Shown here: one piece after another, positions 25,029 through 34,720 of the stretch
Layout: the number at the start of each line of letters is the position of its first letter
Position numbering within the stretch: position 1 is the first letter of the stretch
Assembly (NCBI RefSeq): GCF_003968655.1
Contig: NZ_RXYK01000005.1
Location: 1 to 64,000 of the forward strand
From: Chlorobium phaeovibrioides
Lineage (GTDB): Bacteria > Bacteroidota > Chlorobiia > Chlorobiales > Chlorobiaceae
DNA: 64,000 bases
Direction of reading: 5' to 3'
Translations under genes and position numbers: made by a program
Notes under the pieces: generated by a model
The model's database searches: none
Told to the model about the DNA's origin: nothing
Seen by the model: the letters and a program-made list of their open reading frames with translations, nothing else

Positions 25029-26977
25029 GTGTTCTGCTCCCTTTCAAGCCATGCCTGAAACATTACTATTGCCCAAAGCTGGTGAGGATGGCTTCGCCGG
25101 CCTGAAACATGCTCCTGCCATAAGGCTCTAACAGCCTCGGCGTCAAAGAACCCTTCGTTCCTCAGACGGCCGGCCCGAAGCAGATGCTCAGCCCACTCTT
25201 TCAGGGGGCCGCTCAGCCAGTTGCCGATGGGTACGGCAAATCCGGTTTTAGGTCGTTCAATCAGCTCATCGGGAACATAGCGGCCAAGCACCTTACGGAG
25301 CAGCAACTTTCCCCGGCCCCTGCGGATTTTCATGTAGAGCGGAAGGTGCAAGGCAAACTCTACAACTCGGTGATCAAGGAAAGGTGCCCTGGTTTCAAGA
25401 CTTGCGCCCATGGAAGCCCTGTCGAGCTTGACGAGAATGTCGTTGGGGAGATATGTCAGTGCGTCACATGCCATCATTCGAAGTTCGGGGTCATGCAGAA
25501 AATCGGAAATCGCCAAGCAGGGGTTCTGGTTTGCAGGCGTATCCCCTCTTGCCTTAAGGAGATGATAAGGGTTCCGTATTGTTGTTATGAGTCGTTGATA
25601 ATACTCATCGGCATCACGGGCGGCAAGCACATTGGCAAACTTTCTCATTTTGAGTGCCGTTTCCGCCATACCGAGAGGGCGACCAAGAAAGTCAAGTGCG
25701 GTATCGGGCAATGCGTTGACCTTGTCTGCCACTCTCCGCCTTATTGATAAAGGGATACGGGCGGTTTTCGACAAGATGGAGCTGGCTGCAAGGTACCGGT
25801 TATACCCCCCAAAGAGCTCATCTGCACCATCGCCAGAAAGCGCCACCGTCACATGATGGCGGGTGAGGCGGGCAATCAAAGCGGTTGGAATTTGTGAGGA
25901 ATCTGAAAACGGTTCATCATAGAGTTCCGGAAGCTCGGGAATGATAGCGAGAGCATCCTGTGCTGTGACCAAAAGTTCAGTATGATCCGTTCCAAGATGA
26001 CGGGCAACATCCTTTGCATGGTGAGCCTCATTGAATGCCTGCTCTTGGAATCCTACCGTAAAAGTTTTAACGGGCCCTCTGGCCTGCGCCTGCATCAGCG
26101 CCACGATTGTTGAAGAGTCGATACCGCCCGAAAGAAAGGCTCCAAGCGGAACATCTGATTCCATCTGCCGACCCACCGCATCAGTAAGCAACCCCTCCAG
26201 CTGAAGGGCGGCTTCGACTTCATCAACAATAAAGGAGTTGCCGGCTGCTTCGGCAATAACAGCACGGAGCGACCAGTATGGAATAGGCTCTGGAAGTTCC
26301 GTTGCTCCTGTGCCAACGCCATGGAGACTGAGGCGGGTGCCGGGCATCAGTTTCCACACCCGGCGGTAGATGGAATGGGGGGCAGGGATAGAGGAGTACC
26401 GCAACTGCATGGCAACAGCGCCAGAATCAATCACACCCTGAAATGCCGGGTGTGGTTTCAAGGCCTTGAGTTCGGAACCAAAGAGAACGATGCCATTCTG
26501 CAAGCCGTAGTAGAGGGGCTTTTCACCCATCCGGTCGCGGGCGAGTGTAAGGGTGCGGGAAGCTCGGTCCCAGAGGGCGAAAGCGAACATGCCCGTCAAC
26601 CTCTTCAGTGTATCTTCAATACCCCACCTCTCCACACAGGCAAGAAGCACTTCAGTATCTGAATGGCCGGCCCACTGCATTGCAGAGGAAGAGGCTCTCT
26701 CAAGCTCTTTTTTGAGGTCATGGTGGTTGTATATCTCTCCATTATAGGTAATCGCATAGCGACCCGAACGGGAGTGCATGGGCTGATGGCCTGAGGGGGA
26801 GAGGTCAAGAACGGAAAGACGACGATGCGCCAATGCAATGCCGGCTTCCGCATCAACCCACACTCCAGAATCATCGGGGCCTCTGTGCCTGATTGCGTTC
26901 GCCATCCTGTTGGCAGTGGCTGCAGCTTCATCGGCGTTGAAGCCTGCTGGATCAAAAAAACCTGCAATCCCGCACAT
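25025..26977 (-). CDS. asnB: Asparagine synthetase (glutamine-hydrolysing)
   Basis: Taken from ATG at 26977 so that the catalytic cysteine is residue 2 (MCGIAGFF), as required after Met removal; GAGGAG lies upstream. 650 residues: an N-terminal glutaminase (class II amidotransferase; RLSVLDLS, NGEIYNH) and a C-terminal ATP-pyrophosphatase synthetase domain with LSGGIDSS and SGDGADELFGGYNRY. It makes asparagine, or in polysaccharide loci may amidate a uronic acid-type sugar (WbpS-like). Placement between two glycosyltransferases supports the second option; a housekeeping role cannot be excluded. Confidence 0.88.
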   Translation of the reverse strand: MCGIAGFFDPAGFNADEAAATANRMANAIRHRGPDDSGVWVDAEAGIALAHRRLSVLDLSPSGHQPMHSRSGRYAITYNGEIYNHHDLKKELERASSSAMQWAGHSDTEVLLACVERWGIEDTLKRLTGMFAFALWDRASRTLTLARDRMGEKPLYYGLQNGIVLFGSELKALKPHPAFQGVIDSGAVAMQLRYSSIPAPHSIYRRVWKLMPGTRLSLHGVGTGATELPEPIPYWSLRAVIAEAAGNSFIVDEVEAALQLEGLLTDAVGRQMESDVPLGAFLSGGIDSSTIVALMQAQARGPVKTFTVGFQEQAFNEAHHAKDVARHLGTDHTELLVTAQDALAIIPELPELYDEPFSDSSQIPTALIARLTRHHVTVALSGDGADELFGGYNRYLAASSILSKTARIPLSIRRRVADKVNALPDTALDFLGRPLGMAETALKMRKFANVLAARDADEYYQRLITTIRNPYHLLKARGDTPANQNPCLAISDFLHDPELRMMACDALTYLPNDILVKLDRASMGASLETRAPFLDHRVVEFALHLPLYMKIRRGRGKLLLRKVLGRYVPDELIERPKTGFAVPIGNWLSGPLKEWAEHLLRAGRLRNEGFFDAEAVRALWQEHVSGRRSHPHQLWAIVMFQAWLEREQNT

Positions 26978-26979
26978 GC

Positions 26980-28089
26980 TCAGCCACACTCCTCAATCAG
27001 CGAAAGGGCCTCATCAACAACTGCTTCCGGGCTGATGCTGCCAAGGCACTGATACTGTTCATGGTTATTGCATACCGGACGGCTGAAACCATTGTAACAG
27101 GGGAAACTGCTGCAGGAAGAACCGCCACCGAGCACCCTGATATGTGCCGCCAGTTCTGAATCAAGCGGTATCCGCTGCTTTCCTCCCACGCATCCGAAAA
27201 TGACAACAGAAGCTGGGGCGGAAAGGACAGCAATATGGGAAAGTCCGGCATCGTTGCCGAGAAAAATCCTTGATTGTGCAATGATACCTGCTACCTCGGC
27301 AATGGTGGTTCTTCCCACAAGGTTAACTGCTCCACCTTGAGCAAGTTCTTCCGCCATAGCCAGTTCAGCAGGAGCTCTTCCCCCTATGAGCACAACAGGA
27401 AAATACTTCTGGAGAGCTTTTATCACCTGAGCCCATGAGTCTTTGGGATACTGGCGTTCAGGCCAGTTGGAATATGGGGCAATACAGCAATAGGTTTCAG
27501 GAAGTTCAACTGCCCTGAACGGCTCTTGCATGATTACCGGATATTCGGGGCCGGCTGAAGGCGAAGCCCATAGGGCATCAAGTATGGAGGAAATCGGAAA
27601 TGTCCTATCAAAATAATGGCTCTGCCGTGCATTATAGCGAACCGTGCTCCGGGTGAAGTTGCACATAAGATGGTCGGAGAGGAAATACCCCAAGACCCAT
27701 CCTGCATGCAACAAATACCGGGCATGCTTCCATGATAGTGTCGGGGAGAGGACCAATGCATGTTCGCATCGCCCGGCCGTCAACTCTTCAGGACCAATCC
27801 ACTGTGCATTGGGAATGGTGAAGAACTCAGGGTATTCAGTCACGATGAAGACGGGAAGTGCATGGGAGCGGGCGGAGAGTTCCAAGAGAAACGGGGAGAG
27901 CATGAGAAGATCTCCCAGTCCGAGAGGCTTTTGGAGTAGAACATAGATGGCCTGCGGGCTGAAATGGCTCTTTTGTCGTAAAGCCAAAAGTGGGGCCATG
28001 CTGCGAGCACATAGGAGAGCGGTAGATTTCAAAAAGGGATACACCCTCGTCATGAACCGTATTTCTTGTATCTTTCGTTTATAATTCAT
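26980..28089 (-). CDS. GT9-family glycosyltransferase (heptosyltransferase-like)
   Basis: Start set at ATG 28087-28089, preceded by AAAGGAG; the frame is open 34 codons further upstream but that part has no family character. 369 residues with a GT-B fold. The C-terminal half has the GT9 signature FLGNDAGLSHIAVLSAPA, and the late cysteines (SSCSSFPCYNGFSRPVCN) resemble those of O-antigen-type GT9 proteins. The family transfers heptose from ADP-heptose in LPS core synthesis. The heptose-activation genes at 10.5-12.6 kb could supply the donor. It ends 2 bases before the asnB start. Confidence 0.8.
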   Translation of the reverse strand: MNYKRKIQEIRFMTRVYPFLKSTALLCARSMAPLLALRQKSHFSPQAIYVLLQKPLGLGDLLMLSPFLLELSARSHALPVFIVTEYPEFFTIPNAQWIGPEELTAGRCEHALVLSPTLSWKHARYLLHAGWVLGYFLSDHLMCNFTRSTVRYNARQSHYFDRTFPISSILDALWASPSAGPEYPVIMQEPFRAVELPETYCCIAPYSNWPERQYPKDSWAQVIKALQKYFPVVLIGGRAPAELAMAEELAQGGAVNLVGRTTIAEVAGIIAQSRIFLGNDAGLSHIAVLSAPASVVIFGCVGGKQRIPLDSELAAHIRVLGGGSSCSSFPCYNGFSRPVCNNHEQYQCLGSISPEAVVDEALSLIEECG

Positions 28090-28122
28090 AATCCTTGCTC
28101 CTTTAGCCAAACGCTCCCCAGC

Positions 28123-28923
28123 ATGTCCAAAAACAATCCCCTTACTGAAGAAGAGTTTGCCGGCTTCAAGCCGGCCAGACGGATTCTGCAATACATAGAA
28201 ACATTCCGCCTGAACAGCGGACTCAGTAAAGAAGATATCAACATTCTGGACTGGGGATGCGGAAGGGGAAGAAGCGTTCTATGGCTACAGGATGAAGGAT
28301 ATAACGCATTCGGAGTAGATGTTGACCAAGGCCCGATTGACAATGCGTCCGCCCTGTTTCAATCAAAAGGGCACAATCCATCCGTACTGCAGTTGCTTAC
28401 ACAGGAAGGGAAAACGGAATTTCCTTCCAACTATTTCCATATCACCTTTTCGAGCCAGGTTTTGGAGCATGTGGAAAACCTTGATGCGGTGGCAGCTGAG
28501 CTTTTCAGAATCACCAAGCCTGAAGGCATCGGCTTTCATACCTATCCTGCCCGAAAACACCTGGTAGAAGCCCACTTGAAAATGCCGTTCATCCACTGGC
28601 TGCCAAAAAACATACTGCGCCATCAGCTGATTGCGCTTTTTGTGCTTGCAGGCAGGGAACCCCGCTGGCCGGGGCTCCGGTCCCCGGCTGAGAAAACTGA
28701 AGCCTATTACCGCTACAGCATCGGGAAAACCTTTTACAGGAAACAGGCCGAAACAAAAGCCGTGTTCAGCAGAAACGGGTTCAGGGTCAGCTTTGAATGC
28801 ATCAACGATCCTCTGTTGGCCCGCTATGTTGGCTCGAGTGCCAAAGGAAGTGCGATGAAAACTGCCATAAACCAGTTACTGACAGAATTCCTCAAGGTTG
28901 AGCTACTTATCACCAAACCTTGA
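28123..28923 (+). CDS. SAM-dependent methyltransferase (plus strand)
   Basis: Start at ATG 28123 (MSKNNPLTEEEF), 266 residues; a TTG at 28066 would overlap the divergent GT9 gene. Motif I is ILDWGCGRGRSVLWL, followed by the acidic VDVDQG and the post-motif SSQVLEHVENLDAV, a Methyltransf_11-type layout. The C-terminal 100 residues are mixed basic and aromatic. It is the only plus-strand gene inside the polysaccharide locus, running between two minus-strand operons and ending 5 bases before the end of the GT25 gene. Its substrate is probably a glycan intermediate, but this is only inferred from position. Confidence 0.75.
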   Translation: MSKNNPLTEEEFAGFKPARRILQYIETFRLNSGLSKEDINILDWGCGRGRSVLWLQDEGYNAFGVDVDQGPIDNASALFQSKGHNPSVLQLLTQEGKTEFPSNYFHITFSSQVLEHVENLDAVAAELFRITKPEGIGFHTYPARKHLVEAHLKMPFIHWLPKNILRHQLIALFVLAGREPRWPGLRSPAEKTEAYYRYSIGKTFYRKQAETKAVFSRNGFRVSFECINDPLLARYVGSSAKGSAMKTAINQLLTEFLKVELLITKP

Positions 28924-28928
28924 ACGAA

Positions 28929-29672
28929 CTACCAGAGCCTACAGAAGTAGGAGTTGCTCTTGGTAAACAGGAATGAAAGCTTGCGGGTCAGCATGCTGCG
29001 TGAAAGCAACCACCCCTTAATTGAAACCGTTCGGCTTGAAGAGACCCTGCCGCTCAACAGGCTCATACCAGCATCCTGATGGGAAGCAAGAAGGGGAAAC
29101 GCCCCATAACCCTCCAGCAAACCGATAAAAACAGCCCTGCCGAGCAGCGCATCGGCAGCCAGCCTGAGAGGACTGGCAAGATCAACCAGCTTGCGGGCGG
29201 CTGCATTGGTCACAACATAGGAGACCGCACTACCCGGAACTGAACGGAATGATACCAGGTTATTGTCAGCTCTCTCTATATCTCCTCGATGGTAAAGATA
29301 GAAGACATCCCAGCCATCCGGCAATGAACGAATGGCCTGCAACAAAGCATCCTGCTTGCACAGAAACACGGCATCATCTTCAGAAACCACGGCAACATCA
29401 ACCCCGTCTTCAATGATCTGCCTGTAGACCTTCAAGTGTGAGAGGGCGCACGCCTGTTCATTGCGACTGAGACCTCGCTTCCCGTATATGTTCCGCAGTT
29501 TTCGTCCCTGCTCTTCGCTATAGCCTTCAAGAACAAAATCAGACGGTGACTTCGCCCCATCAATTGCCGCTATGGACTGAAATGGCAGTCCAAGGCGTTC
29601 CTGCTCAACAAGTGCCTGACGCCGTCTCTCGCTGGCCCGTTCAAGGCTGATGACATACGATTTGATGTTCAT
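28929..29672 (-). CDS. GT25-family glycosyltransferase (LPS galactosyltransferase-like)
   Basis: 247 residues. The N-terminus SYVISLERASERR and the IAAIDG segment are typical of the LOS/LPS GT25 family. NEQACALSHLKVYRQII and the acidic VSEDDAVF (DxD-like, metal and donor binding) follow at expected distances. Relatives add beta-linked galactose or glucose to lipooligosaccharide. It is the last gene of the operon running from 37870, 6 bases after the upstream GT4. The C-terminal 60 residues are Ser-rich and poorly conserved. Confidence 0.85.
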   Translation of the reverse strand: MNIKSYVISLERASERRRQALVEQERLGLPFQSIAAIDGAKSPSDFVLEGYSEEQGRKLRNIYGKRGLSRNEQACALSHLKVYRQIIEDGVDVAVVSEDDAVFLCKQDALLQAIRSLPDGWDVFYLYHRGDIERADNNLVSFRSVPGSAVSYVVTNAAARKLVDLASPLRLAADALLGRAVFIGLLEGYGAFPLLASHQDAGMSLLSGRVSSSRTVSIKGWLLSRSMLTRKLSFLFTKSNSYFCRLW

Positions 29673-29678
29673 GAGCGC

Positions 29679-30836
29679 CTATCTGAATTCATCATATACC
29701 GCAATAACGGTATCGGCATACCGTTGCCATGAATATGATTTCATATGTTCCCGTGCGTTTTCTCCCATTTCGGCTATGGTTGCAGGGCTCCTCTTGAAAC
29801 TGAGCATCCGCTCCTTCAATGTGGCGCTGTCTCCCGCTTCAATACTATAGCCGTCAATGCCCTCACGCACCACCGATCCGGTGCTACTTGAAACAATTGC
29901 AGGCAACCCCATAGCCATTGCCTCAAAAACTGCCTTCGAAGAACCCTCCATCCATGAGGGCATAACGAACACATGGCACCGGTTCAGGTAGTCGGCAGGG
30001 TTGACAAACCCCGGCGTGAGGACATTCTGTCCCGCCCTTTTCAAGAGGGCGCTGACTTCCGGGTTTACCCGGCCGCAGAGGTGGAGGGTATCTTCAGCGA
30101 AAACGGGATCGCGCCATACTTCAAGGAGTTCACCAACCCCTTTACGGTAGTTGACATTGCCAAGCATCACCCAGTTGATACCGGTGGCCAGTCCATCCCG
30201 CTCCTTCATGCCGGGTTTCGGAGAAGGACGCAAAGAGGAAACATCTACCCCGAAATGTACAACCCGCATCTTTTGCCGATTAACCCCGAGCCGCTCAAGT
30301 TCATCAGCAACAAAATCAGATGGAACCAAAAGCCGATCTGCCAACGCATAGGCCTCCTGCTCCACAGCCGCCTGAGCGGGATTGGGTAGACAATGAGGGC
30401 ACCTGCCTTCCAGAAAAAGCCTTTCCGCATAGGCTGTAGGAGCAATGGGAACATCCAGGACCACGGGAATACCCCGAGCTTTGAGGTTGCGGATAAGGTT
30501 CGGAGCGACATCCCACACATGGGCAAGCCTGATCCGCCTCCCTTTGACAGGCAGCAGGGCAACCCGGCAGAAGGTGCTGAAGAGGCTGATATCCAGTGCC
30601 CGGTGGTTGAAAGCGGGAAATAGAAAAATCCGTATGGCGTTGAGAATGCGGGGCAGATGGCCAAGTGGTCCCATACCAACAATCCTGATCCCCTCCCGGT
30701 CAACCACCTGCCCTCCTCTGGCGATGCAGTAAACCTCGCCGTCTCTCTCCGGGTCAATCGCCCGGAGGACTCTGGCCGTCCGGGTACCGATGTTGCCGGG
30801 ACGGTCAAGGAAGGAGTTGAGCAATTCGAGAATCAC
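29679..30836 (-). CDS. GT4-family glycosyltransferase
   Basis: 385 residues, GT-B. The C-domain shows NYRKGVGELLEVW and the EX7E motif in WMEGSSKAVFEAMAMGLPA, with TGSVVREGIDGY for donor phosphate binding. The N-domain includes CPHCLPN, an unusual cysteine pair for this family that might bind a metal. It overlaps the next upstream gene, a methyltransferase, by 4 bases (30833-30836). Donor and acceptor are unknown. Confidence 0.83.
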   Translation of the reverse strand: MILELLNSFLDRPGNIGTRTARVLRAIDPERDGEVYCIARGGQVVDREGIRIVGMGPLGHLPRILNAIRIFLFPAFNHRALDISLFSTFCRVALLPVKGRRIRLAHVWDVAPNLIRNLKARGIPVVLDVPIAPTAYAERLFLEGRCPHCLPNPAQAAVEQEAYALADRLLVPSDFVADELERLGVNRQKMRVVHFGVDVSSLRPSPKPGMKERDGLATGINWVMLGNVNYRKGVGELLEVWRDPVFAEDTLHLCGRVNPEVSALLKRAGQNVLTPGFVNPADYLNRCHVFVMPSWMEGSSKAVFEAMAMGLPAIVSSSTGSVVREGIDGYSIEAGDSATLKERMLSFKRSPATIAEMGENAREHMKSYSWQRYADTVIAVYDEFR

Positions 30837-31447
30837 GGTAGTGCCTGCTTTTTCTCTGCAACCACTACGAACGAAAAAAAGGCGTCCGGCAAATAGGTTA
30901 TAGCGAGAATAGTATACCCGAAGCGGTTTTTAAGCTCATCCTCAACGGTGAGCGGATCGGGATTCCATTTGTGGAACGGCAGGTTTTCTGTTGTCCACAT
31001 CTCGCAGGCGGGATGGGGAAGGTAGAGCATCAGAATTCCGCCGGGGCGGAGCACTCTGGTCCACTCCCCAAGGGCATCCCACGGACGGTCGAGATGCTCA
31101 AGTGTATGGGAGGAAAACAGGAAATCAAGACATCCATCCGCTTCATGGATGCGATATGCGTTTTCATCAGGGCCGTCATCGATGGCCCGTGCCCCTTCAA
31201 GCGGCCAGCGGCTTGCACCGACATCTACACCCTTGCCCCGGCAGTACTTCCGGGCCAGCGGCCTCACTGCCTCAATCGCCGCGCCGCTTTTCAGGTAACC
31301 GGGATAATGCGACATGGCCCTGTACGCGGCAAAATCTTTTGCTGTTGCACGAACCCGAAGAGAATCAATGACAAACAGCCGGACATCATGAAAAAAGCTC
31401 ATGAGGATGCGCAGCATACCACGGATACGCTGAAAGGTACTATGCAT
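30833..31447 (-). CDS. Methyltransferase-like protein (Methyltransf_11 type)
   Basis: 204 residues. Motif I is degenerate (GVDVGASRWPL), but the post-motif region SSHTLEHLDRPWDALGEW and the motif III-like VLRPGGILMLYLPHP are clear, as in glycan-locus Methyltransf_11 proteins. The degenerate SAM loop means activity should not be assumed. It overlaps both neighbouring glycosyltransferase genes (4 bases and 8 bases), so it is probably made in step with them. Confidence 0.72.
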   Translation of the reverse strand: MHSTFQRIRGMLRILMSFFHDVRLFVIDSLRVRATAKDFAAYRAMSHYPGYLKSGAAIEAVRPLARKYCRGKGVDVGASRWPLEGARAIDDGPDENAYRIHEADGCLDFLFSSHTLEHLDRPWDALGEWTRVLRPGGILMLYLPHPACEMWTTENLPFHKWNPDPLTVEDELKNRFGYTILAITYLPDAFFSFVVVAEKKQALP

Positions 31448-32501
31448 TGCGTTCAGACCGTTCCACCCTGCCTCCGATTATGTTGATGTTCTCCCGAATC
31501 TTCTTTACCCACTCCTCCGGGTCTTCGATAGCCTCTACCAGCATCGAGGGGTCGGCTATAGCCTCCGGAAGGCCCCCTCTATGTGAGGCCACAACGGGAA
31601 TGCCGAGCGCTTGTGCCTCAACAACAACCCTTGGAAATGCCTCGTTCACGCGGGAAGCCACCATGACCATATCAGCGTAGCGATACAACACACCAGCCTG
31701 AGACTGCCAGGGCATGAAGGTCATGTTGCCATCAACAACAGGTACAGTATACTTGCGGTCAAAAAGGTAGAACCGCCGCTCGGGCATAAGCCGTGCAACT
31801 CTGCGGACAATATCTCCCCCCTTGAGGATATTGTCGCCTACGGCGACAACGCCCCGGCGGCCGGGAGGAATCAATGGGGCTCGCTCATATTCATCAGTAA
31901 GCTGCGCTGCATCGATCTGCGGCGGAATGATTCTGATGCTGGAGGCGGGCGCAAGCTGCTCAAGACCGGCTGCGATAAAGCACGAGTTTGCTATCAGTTC
32001 AGATGAACTGGCGACTTTCCGCAGGTCCCTCATCCATACCATACGGAACGGAACCTCAACCAGGAAATAGAGGCGCTGCACGAGGGCCCGGAATCCTTTA
32101 TAGTAGTTCCTGTTCCACCCCAGACCGTACTCATCGCGGACAAGGTACACCCTTTTCCGTGGAAAACCCCGAAGGACTCCCGGAGCCAGTGTCCCATAGG
32201 AATACAGCTGATCAACATCCTGCATACCGCGCATGATGCCCTGCAGGGCAACACGGCAGAGAAGGTACTCCACAAACCTGAAGCGCGTCCAGTCGACCGG
32301 CAGGGAAAACTCCCTGACAACCCAGCTCCCGGGCAACTCGAAGCGCCTCTCTCCGGCACCGTAGTGCTTCGGGGTGCGGTTTACATAGGCCACAATCTCA
32401 TGGCCTTCCGCTTCAAGAGCACGCATCAAGGCAAGCATGCTGCGCTCGGCACCTCCAACATTGTAGCCGAAGTATTTCGAAAAGACTGCAATTCTCGCCA
32501 T
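31440..32501 (-). CDS. GT4-family glycosyltransferase
   Basis: 353 residues. The N-terminus (FSKYFGYNVGGAERSM) has the family Gly-rich acceptor loop. The C-domain carries EX7E in VNEAFPRVVVEAQALGIPV and then RGGLPEAIADPSMLV. It overlaps the methyltransferase downstream by 8 bases and lies 6 bases from the EpsG-like gene upstream. It probably adds one sugar of the repeat unit in the cytoplasm; specificity is unknown. Confidence 0.84.
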   Translation of the reverse strand: MARIAVFSKYFGYNVGGAERSMLALMRALEAEGHEIVAYVNRTPKHYGAGERRFELPGSWVVREFSLPVDWTRFRFVEYLLCRVALQGIMRGMQDVDQLYSYGTLAPGVLRGFPRKRVYLVRDEYGLGWNRNYYKGFRALVQRLYFLVEVPFRMVWMRDLRKVASSSELIANSCFIAAGLEQLAPASSIRIIPPQIDAAQLTDEYERAPLIPPGRRGVVAVGDNILKGGDIVRRVARLMPERRFYLFDRKYTVPVVDGNMTFMPWQSQAGVLYRYADMVMVASRVNEAFPRVVVEAQALGIPVVASHRGGLPEAIADPSMLVEAIEDPEEWVKKIRENINIIGGRVERSERNA

Positions 32502-32507
32502 GCTACA

Positions 32508-33650
32508 CTATCGGGGAATCAAGGTATGCCAATGAGTACCAAGCATGACAGCCGCAAAAACAGGCACCTTCACCAGTAGAAGCACCCGAAGCCCCTGTTC
32601 GGAGAGAAACAGCGGAAGCAGCATCATGGGAAAAACGAAAAGCCGTTGAGCAAGACCGAACTCCGGAAAGAAGAGAAGCGCACAGCCTGTGACAACAAGC
32701 ACAATGTCAAACATACAGCGAGGGGAGGCGATACTCTTCCCTGCAACCTCTCCGCTCTTCTCATTCAGGATGACCGAGCGCATACCGCCAGCTATCAATG
32801 TAACTGGAACGAGAATGGCAAGCAGAATCTGGACGAGCATGCTGAACGAGAGGGGAAAGCCTCGATGCACCCCTTCGAAGATATTGTCGTAGGGATAGGC
32901 GCCGACAGTCTCCGGCTGAAGCCCAAACAATGCCAACAGTGCTGTAATGGGATACGGATACACCAAACGGAGCAGAAAGACCGTTACGGCAATGAGAAAA
33001 AAAGAGAGGAGCCACTGCCGCCTGATGCGGACGAGCAGGCTGAGCAGGGCTGCTGCCGCCGTCATCAGGAACATTTTCCCATGGAATCCAAAGGAGGCGA
33101 GCAGGGCAGGCAGCAGTAACGGCCACCCTCCGGTAAACAGGCCGATGATGAACATGGAAGCGCTGAGGGTACCGCGGGTAGCATTGAAGATGGCATCGAC
33201 AAACAGCCTGTCACAAAAAACGCACAGCAGGACAAGCGGAATAAGCTTGAGCTGAAGAAACCCATGTCTTGCTACCAGGAGCAGGACCCCGAGATAAAGC
33301 AGCACGACAGAAGCCATAAAGACAGCAGAGAACCACATAAAGCTCATGCCGTCAGGCAGGATCAGATAATGCAAAACGGAGAGGAGATCATCGAAAATAA
33401 GGTCGTGCGACCAGGCAACATGCCGCCATAACCATCCCCAGTCTGCTGCCTGGTAAAATCCGTAATAGCTTGTCCTGTCCTGCGCAACCTGCGGGCTGAC
33501 TGTCAAGTACATGAGCACATAGCCAATAGAGAGCGCCGCTATGGCCGCAACGGAATCTCTTGAAGAGGGCGCCCTCTTCAGCGCAAGGAATCCACCAACG
33601 CCGAGAAACAGTATGGAAAACATAACCATAATTGCCGGAAAAACGCTCAT
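32508..33650 (-). CDS. EpsG/Wzy-like polysaccharide membrane protein
   Basis: 380 residues, almost entirely hydrophobic, with about 9-11 predicted transmembrane segments and a large loop early on (YYGFYQAADWGWLWRHVAW). The early QDRTSYYGFY followed by repeated hydrophobic spans is the pattern of the EpsG family, a group related in role to O-antigen polymerases. It is the only polymerase candidate in the locus. It would act in the inner membrane, joining repeat units on the periplasmic side. Sequence conservation in this group is low, so the assignment rests on topology and context. Confidence 0.65.
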   Translation of the reverse strand: MSVFPAIMVMFSILFLGVGGFLALKRAPSSRDSVAAIAALSIGYVLMYLTVSPQVAQDRTSYYGFYQAADWGWLWRHVAWSHDLIFDDLLSVLHYLILPDGMSFMWFSAVFMASVVLLYLGVLLLVARHGFLQLKLIPLVLLCVFCDRLFVDAIFNATRGTLSASMFIIGLFTGGWPLLLPALLASFGFHGKMFLMTAAAALLSLLVRIRRQWLLSFFLIAVTVFLLRLVYPYPITALLALFGLQPETVGAYPYDNIFEGVHRGFPLSFSMLVQILLAILVPVTLIAGGMRSVILNEKSGEVAGKSIASPRCMFDIVLVVTGCALLFFPEFGLAQRLFVFPMMLLPLFLSEQGLRVLLLVKVPVFAAVMLGTHWHTLIPR

Positions 33651-34720
33651 GCTTGAGATATCAAGAGTGTACGAAACATGGAGGCATACTCGCCCGCATC
33701 CACTTTCCAGTCTCGTAGGCCACTGTGTGCAGGCATCAATCGTTCGGGACTGTCCTCCTGCATTGTTGCTGTAACGATGCCTGCGAGTGTCTCCACATCA
33801 CCGTAGTCGACCAGATAGCCGTTGCCTGAGAGAATGGCCTCGGCGTTTCCCGAATCACGCGTTCCGACCGTAAGGGTCCCGCAGGCATTGGCTTCAAGGT
33901 GAACAAGCCCGAACCCTTCGAAGTATTCAGGTTCTGAGAATGAGGGGAGGATGTTGAGCTTCGCCCGCCGGTAGTACCCGACAAGCTCTTCTGTTGACAC
34001 CGGGCCTGTCAGCTCGATATCAAGTCCGGCCTTGAGCCCCTTGTTGATCAGACCTTCTTCGTCATTGCCGATGCGACCCACCACCGCAAGACGAAATGCG
34101 GCACCGTCCTGCCGGGCCTTCAATAGAGCTTCAAGCAGAAACGGAAAGCCTTTCCTCCGCTTCAGGTTGCCGATAAAGGTAATCGGGTTCTCTTTTTTTG
34201 CTGGGTTACCTGGACTGAACACGGTGGTATCAACCCCATTATGGATAACCTTATAGTGAGCGTTTATACCCTCATTCTGCACCCGCTGAGCGGTATAGTC
34301 GCTTACGCAGATAAGCGCGGCCGCCCGTTCAAAGGAGGTCTTGAACATGCGTTTTCTCCGCGGGAGGACCACTCCGTAGGTACCGTGCACGGTAACCGTA
34401 TAGGGAACACGCCAGCGCGTTGAAAGCAGCATCGCCACAGGGGCGAAATGCTCGACATTGCAATGAATCAGATCATACTCCCGCCCCCTGCATTTGAAAA
34501 GGAGCAACAAGACATCATGGAGCGTGGCAACCCACCCGAAACGAAGGACGGAAATCGATCCGAGGCAGTTGCGGTCAGTAATGGAGGGATTGTTGACGGC
34601 TAAGGCATAGGTATCGACCTCCATACCACCATCTTTAACAAGGCCGCGAGCGACATTGGCGCCGACTACATCGTAGCCGTTGTCGGGGCGACCCGAGTAT
34701 GTGAGAAAGAGGATCCTCAT
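33647..34720 (-). CDS. GT4-family glycosyltransferase
   Basis: 357 residues, GT-B. FIGNLKRRKGFPFLLEAL and the EX7E motif in EYFEGFGLVHLEANACGTL are clear, and the N-domain has HCNVEHFAPVAMLL and VHGTYG. Both ends overlap neighbours by 4 bases, so it is part of the continuous 28.9-37.9 kb operon. The substituted sugar is unknown. Confidence 0.85.
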   Translation of the reverse strand: MRILFLTYSGRPDNGYDVVGANVARGLVKDGGMEVDTYALAVNNPSITDRNCLGSISVLRFGWVATLHDVLLLLFKCRGREYDLIHCNVEHFAPVAMLLSTRWRVPYTVTVHGTYGVVLPRRKRMFKTSFERAAALICVSDYTAQRVQNEGINAHYKVIHNGVDTTVFSPGNPAKKENPITFIGNLKRRKGFPFLLEALLKARQDGAAFRLAVVGRIGNDEEGLINKGLKAGLDIELTGPVSTEELVGYYRRAKLNILPSFSEPEYFEGFGLVHLEANACGTLTVGTRDSGNAEAILSGNGYLVDYGDVETLAGIVTATMQEDSPERLMPAHSGLRDWKVDAGEYASMFRTLLISQA